Of a stretch of 64,000 nt of DNA, positions 57,421 to 64,000 are shown piece after piece. Under the pieces are notes generated by a model. It did not search any database, was not told the origin of the DNA, and saw only the letters and a list, made by a program, of their open reading frames with translations. The DNA lies in the NCBI GenBank assembly GCA_003611955.1, contig RAZE01000002.1, positions 62,001 through 126,000 of the forward strand, in the 5' to 3' direction. The position numbers and the translations under genes were made by a program. The stretch comes from a bacterium 1XD8-76. Its GTDB lineage: Bacteria; Bacillota; Clostridia; Lachnospirales; Lachnospiraceae. Numbering within the stretch: position 1 is the stretch's first letter; each line of letters begins with the position of its first letter.

Positions 57421-59190
57421 ATGAACAGAGCAATGTATTCAGGCGTTGCAGGACTGAAAACACATCAGACAAGAATGGACGTTATCGGTAACAATATCGC
57501 GAACGTAAATACGGTAGGTTACAAGGCGCAGGCGGCGCTGTTTTCCGAATTATTATATCAGAATTCCAGCAACGCGTCCGGGCCGAATGCCAATACAGGC
57601 ATCGGCGGCATCAACCCCAAACAGGTAGGTCTGGGCGTTAAGATGGCATCCATCAACACGAATATCACACTGCCGGGCTCGGCGGAGACCACAAACAATC
57701 CGTTCGACATCCGTATCACGGGCGATTCTTTCTTTGTCGTCAACAACGGCAGAGACAATATGTTCACAAGGGACGGCTCCTTCAAGGTGGACGCGGCGGG
57801 CAATCTGGTCATGTCATCCAACGGTTACAAGGTGATGGGCTGGCAGGTAGATCCGGACACCAACGATATCAAGCCGGATACAGTGACCGCGCTGCAGATC
57901 ATGAGCGCGGCGAACATGACTTACCCGGCGGAGGCGACTACCCAGGCGTACGTATCCGGCATTGTGGATGCGGAGAGCCCGGAGGTGAACTCCAAGGACG
58001 GCAAGATCATGAATCTGAACTTCTACGACGACAGGGGATACAGCTACACGGCGAAACTGGCGATCAAGAAGGTGGCGGGAAACAATGATAACGTGAACTC
58101 CTACTCCTGCGAGTTGGTGAAACTGTTGGATGCCAACGGAAAAGACATCACGGATACAGTGGGAGCCAGCATGGGCAATACGCCGGTCACCCTTCCGGAT
58201 GAGGTAAAGTCCCTGGGCAACGGCTATACACTGGCGGGGGCAGCCGGCGGCGGTTGGACGATCGACTATGTGGTGGACGGACAGACCGGTAAGCATATCA
58301 CCTACACGATCACGGACGGGGAGAATGGAATATCCGCCGTGGAATATGCAAATACCGCGGATACCACCGGAACTGCACTGAAAGAGGAGGATGCATGGGC
58401 GGGCGTGGCGAAAGCTTTCGGCTACGACGATGTGGACGAATTCCGCAGCATGCGCAGCACGATAACCGATAGCACGGCAAACCCGCCCACGGAGACCACC
58501 TATAATGTGAGCACGCAGCTGGCGACGCTGATCACACAGAGCGGTATGCAGGCGGGGACCGGCAGCGCGGCGGGCGCCATCACCTTAAACGGTAAATACG
58601 TGGACGGCTGCAGCATCGACTTCAGCAAGCAGGACGGTTCCTTCGTGGGACTGAACGGCACGGCGGGAAGCAAAACATCCCAGCTTGTGTTCGGAACGAT
58701 GCCTGATGCGGCAAGCTTCCGGGCTATTACCATCGATTTCTCCACCCTCAGCAACCAGGGCAACAATAAAGTCTCCACGGCGAATGCCACCAACGGCAGC
58801 CTGGACCACCAGGGCGGCGGACGTATGGTAGGTAAGATGTCCGGTCTCTCCATCCAGCAGGACGGCAAGATCTATGCGGCGTACGACAACGGCCAGAGTA
58901 AACTTCTCGGCCAGATCGCCGTGGCGAGATTTGCAAACGCTTCCGGTCTGCAGAAAGAAGGCGACAATTTATACATAGCGACCCAGAACTCCGGAGATTT
59001 CGACGGGATCGGTGTGGATATCACATCGGACGGCGGATATATGACCCCGGGTGAGTTGGAGATGTCCAATGTGGACCTGTCCGGCGAGCTCACCGGCATG
59101 ATCGTGACACAGCGTGGTTTCCAGGCGAACAGCCGTATCATCACGGTGTCCGACACGATGCTGGAGGAACTGATTAATCTGAAACGTTAG
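57421..59190 (+). CDS. flgE: Flagellar hook protein FlgE
   Basis: 589-aa hook subunit. N-terminal helix YSGVAGLKTHQTRMDVIGNN, then IANVNTVGYKAQ; C-terminal helix TGMIVTQRGFQANSRIITVS, then DTMLEELINLKR. The variable central domain (residues about 150-470) is large. AACAGGAGGTAAA precedes the ATG. A strong terminator follows, separating it from motA. Confidence 0.96.
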   Translation: MNRAMYSGVAGLKTHQTRMDVIGNNIANVNTVGYKAQAALFSELLYQNSSNASGPNANTGIGGINPKQVGLGVKMASINTNITLPGSAETTNNPFDIRITGDSFFVVNNGRDNMFTRDGSFKVDAAGNLVMSSNGYKVMGWQVDPDTNDIKPDTVTALQIMSAANMTYPAEATTQAYVSGIVDAESPEVNSKDGKIMNLNFYDDRGYSYTAKLAIKKVAGNNDNVNSYSCELVKLLDANGKDITDTVGASMGNTPVTLPDEVKSLGNGYTLAGAAGGGWTIDYVVDGQTGKHITYTITDGENGISAVEYANTADTTGTALKEEDAWAGVAKAFGYDDVDEFRSMRSTITDSTANPPTETTYNVSTQLATLITQSGMQAGTGSAAGAITLNGKYVDGCSIDFSKQDGSFVGLNGTAGSKTSQLVFGTMPDAASFRAITIDFSTLSNQGNNKVSTANATNGSLDHQGGGRMVGKMSGLSIQQDGKIYAAYDNGQSKLLGQIAVARFANASGLQKEGDNLYIATQNSGDFDGIGVDITSDGGYMTPGELEMSNVDLSGELTGMIVTQRGFQANSRIITVSDTMLEELINLKR

Positions 59191-59229
59191 TACTTTTTTC
59201 GGAGCAGTTTAGAAAAATAAAGACAAATG

Positions 59230-59275
59230 GGGGATTTGTCGGACAAAAAACGACAAGTCTCCTGTTTTGTTTTGA
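59230..59275 (+). terminator. Intrinsic terminator after flgE
   Basis: A 12-bp stem with two G-U pairs (59230-59241 with 59251-59262, loop gacaaaaaa) runs into tgttttgttttg. The remaining gap to motA is AT-rich with no clear gene; no FlbD ORF is present. Confidence 0.75.
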
Positions 59276-59400
59276 ATTTTGGCAAAGATTGTATAAAAAT
59301 TATTGTAATTGAAAGTAGACATTTCTGATAAAATTTAGTAAAATCGTAGAGAAAGGGTGTTTTTGCAGATTGATGTAAAAACGGGAGAAAGGCAAGAGCA

Positions 59401-60192
59401 ATGGATATAGCGTCAATCATAGGATTAGTAGTATGTATTTCGCTGACCATTATGGCTATCGTAGTTGGTAACGGTTTTGCGGCGATCTATAGGGACTTTA
59501 TGGATCTGCAGTCCGCGCTGATCACCTTCGGCGGTGCTTTTTGTGCGATTCTGGCAGGAAATACGATCGAAAGCTTCGTGGGAGGATTGAAAAGTTTCGG
59601 ACTTGTGCTGAAACGGCCTAATTTCAATATTCCTGAGATGATTCAGAAAGTCATAGATCTTTCCAACGTGGCGAGAAAGGAAGGGCTGCTCTCTCTGGAA
59701 GAGGCGGCAGGGGAGATCGACGATGAATTTCTGCGCAAGGGAATCCTTCTGGTCGTGGACGGTACGGACCCTGAGCTCGTGAGGGCGATCATGGAGACCG
59801 AACTGATGAGCATGGAAGACCGCCATAAAAAGAAGATCACTTTCTGGGAGGACGTCGGATCCATGGGACCTGCGTGGGGTATGATCGGTACTCTTGTCGG
59901 TCTGGTAAACATGTTGAACAACATGTCAGACCCGAACTCCATAGGCCCGCAGATGGCCGTTGCCCTCATCACCACACTCTACGGTTCGCTTCTTGCCAAC
60001 TGGATCTGTACGCCGATCGCAATGAAGCTGAAAACAAATAACAGTGAAGAATACCGGCTTAAGGAAATTCTGATAGAAGGCCTTCTGTCCATCCAGGCGG
60101 GGGAGAATCCGCGTGTCATCGAGGAGAAGCTGAAGTCGTTCCTTGCGCCGAAGGATAGAACCTCATCAGAAGGCGGTGAAGCAGATGGCTAA
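59401..60192 (+). CDS. motA: Flagellar stator protein MotA
   Basis: 263-aa inner-membrane proton or sodium channel subunit. Four hydrophobic segments: residues 3-20 (ASIIGLVVCISLTIMAIVVG), 32-50, 150-170 (MGPAWGMIGTLVGLVNMLNN) and 180-205 (MAVALITTLYGSLLANWICT). GERVIEEKLKSF-like tail as in MotA/TolQ/ExbB proteins. GGGAGAAAGGC precedes the ATG. Overlaps motB by eight bases. Confidence 0.96.
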   Translation: MDIASIIGLVVCISLTIMAIVVGNGFAAIYRDFMDLQSALITFGGAFCAILAGNTIESFVGGLKSFGLVLKRPNFNIPEMIQKVIDLSNVARKEGLLSLEEAAGEIDDEFLRKGILLVVDGTDPELVRAIMETELMSMEDRHKKKITFWEDVGSMGPAWGMIGTLVGLVNMLNNMSDPNSIGPQMAVALITTLYGSLLANWICTPIAMKLKTNNSEEYRLKEILIEGLLSIQAGENPRVIEEKLKSFLAPKDRTSSEGGEADG

Positions 60193-60994
60193 AAAACGGG
60201 AAGATGAGCCTAAGAAAGGCGCGCCGGAGTGGCAAAGTACCTTTGCCGATCTGATGAACCTGCTGTTGTGCTTTTTCGTACTGTTGTTTTCCATGTCCTC
60301 AGTGGACGCGCAGAAGTTTGAACTGGTAGCTGCTTCTTTTTCCAAGACTTTCAGTATCTTCACTGCCGGTTCCACATCGATCGGAGACGGAGCGATGATC
60401 GGAAACGGGATAAGCCAGTTGCCCGAGCTCGATGACTTTGTGAACAGTGTGGGACAGATGGCGGAGAATACGCCGGAGATGGAAGAGATGGACGATCTCC
60501 AGAGCGAAGTGCAGAAAGAAGGGCTAAAGCAGTCAGAGGAGCTGTCGGAAAAGATTGAGGAGGCCGTGCAGGAGAATAACCTGACCGGAGATATCGAGAT
60601 GCAGGTGACAGCTCAGTATGTGCAACTCACCATGAAGGGTTCTCTGCTCTTCAATTCGGGCAGTGATGAACTGAAGGAGGAATCCAAGCCTGTGCTGAAT
60701 AAGGTGGGCGTGATCCTAGAGCGGTATGCAGGGGGAACGATAGAGATCGAGGGACATACGGACAATGTTCCCATATCGGGACGACGTTTTGCCAGCAACA
60801 ATGAGCTGAGCGCGGCAAGAGCTCTTTCGGTTTTCAATTATATGATGGATACGACAAATCTGGATCCGGCCCGCATCAAAAATTCCGGCAGAGGCGAGTA
60901 TGTTCCGATCGCCGACAACTCGACGGAAGAAGGAAGGGCAAAAAACAGAAGAGTGGAAATCAGAATCTATAATGAGATATCCAGTTACGAATAA
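60185..60994 (+). CDS. motB: Flagellar stator protein MotB
   Basis: 269-aa stator subunit anchoring to peptidoglycan. One membrane helix, FADLMNLLLCFFVLLFSMSS near residue 20, includes the ion-binding aspartate; the C-terminal OmpA-like domain shows LFNSGSDELKEESKPVLNKV and IEGHTDNVPISGRRFASNNE. ATG 60185 overlaps the motA stop and follows AGAAGGCGG; longer frames are not favoured. Confidence 0.96.
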   Translation: MAKKREDEPKKGAPEWQSTFADLMNLLLCFFVLLFSMSSVDAQKFELVAASFSKTFSIFTAGSTSIGDGAMIGNGISQLPELDDFVNSVGQMAENTPEMEEMDDLQSEVQKEGLKQSEELSEKIEEAVQENNLTGDIEMQVTAQYVQLTMKGSLLFNSGSDELKEESKPVLNKVGVILERYAGGTIEIEGHTDNVPISGRRFASNNELSAARALSVFNYMMDTTNLDPARIKNSGRGEYVPIADNSTEEGRAKNRRVEIRIYNEISSYE

Positions 60995-61012
60995 TAAAGG
61001 TGGGAGACAGAA

Positions 61013-61531
61013 ATGAAGAAAAATTTGATTTCAGTTATCATACTGGCGCTGTTGATCGTGAATATCGCCCTGACATCGGTGATGCTGTTCAGCGTGACGA
61101 GCACGAACAAGGCGACGGCAGACATGGTGATGCGGATCACCGGCGCTATGGATATGGAGCTCTCTTCTGCGGACGGAACGGCATTTACACCGGTAGTGCC
61201 CATAGAGAACATAGCGTCCTATGATATCGCGGATACGATGACGATCCGTCTGAAACAGGATGAGGACGGCGCGGAGCACTATATCATGATCGCAGTCACA
61301 CTCTCCATGGATAAGGAGCACGAAGATTACAAAGAGTACGGGGAGAGCCTCACGGACAGGGAGAGCCTGATCAAGAGTGAGATCATTAATGTGATAGGTC
61401 AGTACACAATGGCAGAGGCCCAGGCCGATGAGGCGGGAATGAAACAGGCGATTCTGGAGAGTATTCAGAATATGTTCGGCTCTGACTTTGTTTTCAGGGT
61501 AGACTTTAGAGACGTAAAATATTCCGGGTAA
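61013..61531 (+). CDS. fliL: Flagellar basal body protein FliL
   Basis: 172-aa single-pass protein. N-terminal helix LISVIILALLIVNIALTSVM and C-terminal MKQAILESIQNMFGSDFVFR match FliL, which surrounds the stator. AAGGTGGGAGACAGAA precedes the ATG. Followed by fliM after 15 bases. Confidence 0.88.
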   Translation: MKKNLISVIILALLIVNIALTSVMLFSVTSTNKATADMVMRITGAMDMELSSADGTAFTPVVPIENIASYDIADTMTIRLKQDEDGAEHYIMIAVTLSMDKEHEDYKEYGESLTDRESLIKSEIINVIGQYTMAEAQADEAGMKQAILESIQNMFGSDFVFRVDFRDVKYSG

Positions 61532-61546
61532 AGGAGGTGAACCCGG

Positions 61547-62527
61547 ATGGGTGAGGTATTATCGCAACAAGAGATAGATAATCTTCTGGCGGCCCTCAGT
61601 ACCGGTGAACTGGACGCGAACGAAATACAGGAGACGGAAGAAAAACCGGTAAAGGATTACGATTTTAAGCGCCCGGTCAAATTTTCCAAGGAGCATCTTC
61701 GTACGCTTGAAATTATTTTTGAACACTACGGGAGGCTGCTCGCCACAAACCTGCAGGTCTACCTCAGGAAAAATGTGCAGGTTTCTGTGAACAGCTCGGA
61801 GACAGTAACTTTTTCGGAATTTTCGAATGCGTTGTCCAGTCCGGTCATATTGTCCATTGTAAACTTTGCGCCGCTGTCCGGAAATATTATTATGGAACTT
61901 TCCCTGAACACGGGATATGCGATCATTGATCGAATGCTCGGAGGGCAGGGGACGGCGCTCGACAAGGCGAAAGATTTTTCCGAGATAGAGATGGCGATAC
62001 TGGAAAAGATACTGGTTGTCTGTATGCAGCTTCTCAGAGAACCGTGGAAGAACGTGGTGGAGATCAGTCCGGTGCTAGACCGGATCGAGACAAACCCGCA
62101 GTTCGCCCAGATCATCGCCCCCAGCGATATGATAGCGATCGTGACGCTGAATGTCAAAATAGGGGATGTGGAAGGTATGATGAATATCTGCCTGCCCTAT
62201 TTTACACTGGAAGATATCATGGATAACCTGAATACGAAATTCTGGTACTCCACGATGCAGGAAGCTTCCGATGAGGATTATCAGGAACATCTGGAATCTC
62301 TGGTGAAGAGAGTGAGCGTTCCGCTCAGGGCAATTTTGGGAACGAGCAGTATATCGGTCAACGATTTTATGAATCTCCAGTTGGGCGATATTATACGATT
62401 AGACTCCGAGATAAACAACGATCTGACGGTTTATGTCGGGAATATTAAAAAATTTACCGCGGTACCCGGTTCCAGCAAAGAAAAATATGCTGTGCAGGTT
62501 ACATCGGTTCTGGGAGAGGAGGAATAG
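61547..62527 (+). CDS. fliM: Flagellar motor switch protein FliM
   Basis: 326-aa switch protein. The N-terminal CheY-binding motif VLSQQEIDNLLAALSTGEL opens the protein; the middle CheC-like domain and a C-terminal SpoA domain (FMNLQLGDIIRLDSEINNDL) follow. AAAGGAGGTG precedes the ATG. Complete. Confidence 0.97.
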   Translation: MGEVLSQQEIDNLLAALSTGELDANEIQETEEKPVKDYDFKRPVKFSKEHLRTLEIIFEHYGRLLATNLQVYLRKNVQVSVNSSETVTFSEFSNALSSPVILSIVNFAPLSGNIIMELSLNTGYAIIDRMLGGQGTALDKAKDFSEIEMAILEKILVVCMQLLREPWKNVVEISPVLDRIETNPQFAQIIAPSDMIAIVTLNVKIGDVEGMMNICLPYFTLEDIMDNLNTKFWYSTMQEASDEDYQEHLESLVKRVSVPLRAILGTSSISVNDFMNLQLGDIIRLDSEINNDLTVYVGNIKKFTAVPGSSKEKYAVQVTSVLGEEE

Positions 62528-62531
62528 ATAA

Positions 62532-63842
62532 GTGGATGGTGGAATGTTATCACAGGATGAGATAAACGCTTTGCTGAACGGTATGTCAGAAGGCACTGCC
62601 GATCTGGATGAACCACAGGTAGAAGCTGCAGCACCGGAACCTCAGGTATCAGAGCCGTCTTCCCTTGAAAATACGGGCGTTGTCAGTAAGGAGGAAGCAC
62701 TGCTCACCGATGTGGAGAAGGATGCCATCGGGGAGATCGCCAATATCAGCATGGGCTCAGCGGCAACGACCCTGTATTCACTGGTGAACCGCAAGGTAAA
62801 TATTACGACGCCGGTGGTGTCGCTGTCACAGTGGGAAACCATGGTGGGCGACTATGAGAGACCCTGCGTATTTATTCAGATCAAGTATACGGCGGGATTA
62901 GACGGTCATAATATTTTAATATTGAAGGAACACGATGTGAAGATCATCACCGATCTTATGATGGGCGGTGACGGCACGAATACGGACGGTGAGCTCTCGG
63001 AGATTCATTTGAGCGCTATCTCGGAGGCGATGAATCAGATGATGGGAGCTTCGGCGACGTCTCTTGCGACGATGCTGGGGAAGATGGTCGATATCAGTCC
63101 TCCGGAGGCAACGCTGGTGGATCTGATGACGATAGATGCGGGGAAGGATATTTCGCCGTTTCTCAGCGGAACTTTTGTGAAGATCGGATTCCGTATGCAG
63201 ATCGGCGATCTGATCGACAGCACGATCATGCAGCTCTATCCCTGCGATTTCGCCAGATTTTTGTGCGATGCCTTTATGAACGGCGGTCTGGCAGGAGATG
63301 CGGGAGCAGCGCCTGCGTCTGAGCAGCCAACACCACAACCGGCACCTCAGCCTGCGATACCGGAAGCGGCGCCGATGCCTGCTGCACCTGCGGCGGGGAT
63401 GGGTATGCCCGGGATGGGAGCGCCCGCACAGGATATGAGTATGGCAGGAATGTATCCACCCTACGGAAACGCCGGGATGATGCCGCCGGGATATGGTATG
63501 CCCTACGGGATGCCTATGCAGCCTGCGCCTCAGCCTATGGTATCTCCGGTGAATATACAGCCTGCACAGTTCCAGAATTTTGCGGCGGCGGCTCCGGGAG
63601 CGGGGGCACCGGCTAACATTGATCTGATCATGGATGTGGCGCTGGAAGTCACGGTGGAGCTTGGACGCACGAAGAAATCCATTTCCGAGGTGCTGGATTT
63701 TGCCCCCGGAACGATCATCGAGCTGGATAAAGTGGCCGGTGAACCGGTGGAAGTTTTTGTAAACGGAAAGATGGTGGCCAGAGGCGAGGTTGTCGTGATC
63801 GAGGAGAGCTTCGGCGTCAGAATAACGGAGATTATTAAGTAA
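62532..63842 (+). CDS. fliY: Flagellar motor switch phosphatase FliY
   Basis: 436-aa CheC-FliN fusion. N-terminal MLSQDEINALLNGMSEG resembles the FliM/FliY CheY-binding helix. Two CheC-type phosphatase motifs are intact: DAIGEIANISMGSA and SAISEAMNQMMGAS, so it probably dephosphorylates CheY-P at the switch. A Pro/Met/Ala-rich linker (residues 255-350) leads to the FliN SpoA domain (VALEVTVELGRTKKSISEVL). GTG start; GAGGAGGA upstream. Confidence 0.94.
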   Translation: MDGGMLSQDEINALLNGMSEGTADLDEPQVEAAAPEPQVSEPSSLENTGVVSKEEALLTDVEKDAIGEIANISMGSAATTLYSLVNRKVNITTPVVSLSQWETMVGDYERPCVFIQIKYTAGLDGHNILILKEHDVKIITDLMMGGDGTNTDGELSEIHLSAISEAMNQMMGASATSLATMLGKMVDISPPEATLVDLMTIDAGKDISPFLSGTFVKIGFRMQIGDLIDSTIMQLYPCDFARFLCDAFMNGGLAGDAGAAPASEQPTPQPAPQPAIPEAAPMPAAPAAGMGMPGMGAPAQDMSMAGMYPPYGNAGMMPPGYGMPYGMPMQPAPQPMVSPVNIQPAQFQNFAAAAPGAGAPANIDLIMDVALEVTVELGRTKKSISEVLDFAPGTIIELDKVAGEPVEVFVNGKMVARGEVVVIEESFGVRITEIIK

Positions 63843-63875
63843 AATAGCATAGAAAAAAGCGATAGGAGTGAAAAG

Positions 63876-64000
63876 ATGGCTAAAAATGTGTTGATTTGTG
63901 ACGATGCGGCGTTTATGAGAATGATGATCAAGGATATTCTCTCCAAGAACGGCTACAACGTTGCCGGGGAAGCCGAGAACGGTGCAAAGGCAGTGGAGAA
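63876..64000 (+). CDS. cheY: Chemotaxis response regulator CheY (partial, cut by window end)
   Basis: First 41 codons of a receiver-domain protein: MAKNVLICDDAAFMRMMIKD, then ILSKNGYNVAGEAENGAKAV. The acidic pair DD near residue 10 is the metal site. GATAGGAGTG precedes the ATG. Position after fliY is normal for clostridial cheY. Confidence 0.93.
   Translation, partial: MAKNVLICDDAAFMRMMIKDILSKNGYNVAGEAENGAKAVE

Overview
The window is a Lachnospiraceae-like (Clostridia) chromosome segment carrying an integrated, tailed-phage (HK97-type siphovirus) prophage of about 39 kb. The host assignment rests on gene content and order: a sporulation sigma-K factor, a small alarmone synthetase, comM-dprA-topA, then codY directly followed by a flagellar operon in clostridial order (flgB-flgC-fliE-fliF-fliG-fliH-fliI-fliJ-motE-like-fliK-flgD-flg_new-flgE-motA-motB-fliL-fliM-fliY-cheY). 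Host genes use strong Shine-Dalgarno sites with frequent GTG and TTG starts, and TTGCAT-17-TATAAT type promoters.

Layout. 1-6562: host left flank (sigK, relA/spoT-like synthetase, comM, dprA, topA). 6556-45949: prophage, bounded by a perfect 16-bp direct repeat (aggatgatggttgagg). The left copy overlaps the topA stop codon and the right copy lies 10 bp upstream of the codY -35 box, so both host genes stay intact. 45950-64000: codY and the flagellar/motility operon, running off the end in cheY.

Prophage, left to right. 6.7-20.4 kb holds many small early genes, three intact DNA methyltransferases plus a frameshifted fourth, an OB-fold protein and an SSB, an HUH-type Rep-like protein, a VRR-NUC nuclease, a MazG-like protein, and a plasmid-style ParA/ParB pair. 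A promoter followed at once by an intrinsic terminator (20.5-20.6 kb) precedes the late operon: HNH, TerS, TerL, portal, ClpP-type protease, HK97 capsid, connectors, major tail, frameshifted G/GT chaperones, tape measure, baseplate, receptor-end protein, holin and a bifunctional endolysin. 41.9-45.9 kb is an AT-rich lysogeny/accessory segment with two near-identical 98-bp promoters, two XRE repressors, a minus-strand membrane protein and an IS30-family transposase.

Most notable systems. (1) A diversity-generating retroelement: target protein (35530-37374) with a variable repeat at its 3' end, a 15-bp-stem hairpin right behind it, a second copy of the repeat in template position (37487-37586), and a DGR-type reverse transcriptase (37722-38999). 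(2) No tyrosine or serine integrase is present. Instead an IS30-type DDE transposase sits at the extreme right end, and matching 13-bp inverted sequences lie near both prophage ends, so the phage probably integrates by transposase. A stand-alone copy of the IS30-type helix-turn-helix sits at the other end. (3) Rep, ParA and ParB suggest plasmid-like replication or maintenance at some stage. Functions are family-level readings of the translated sequence; no database search was run.
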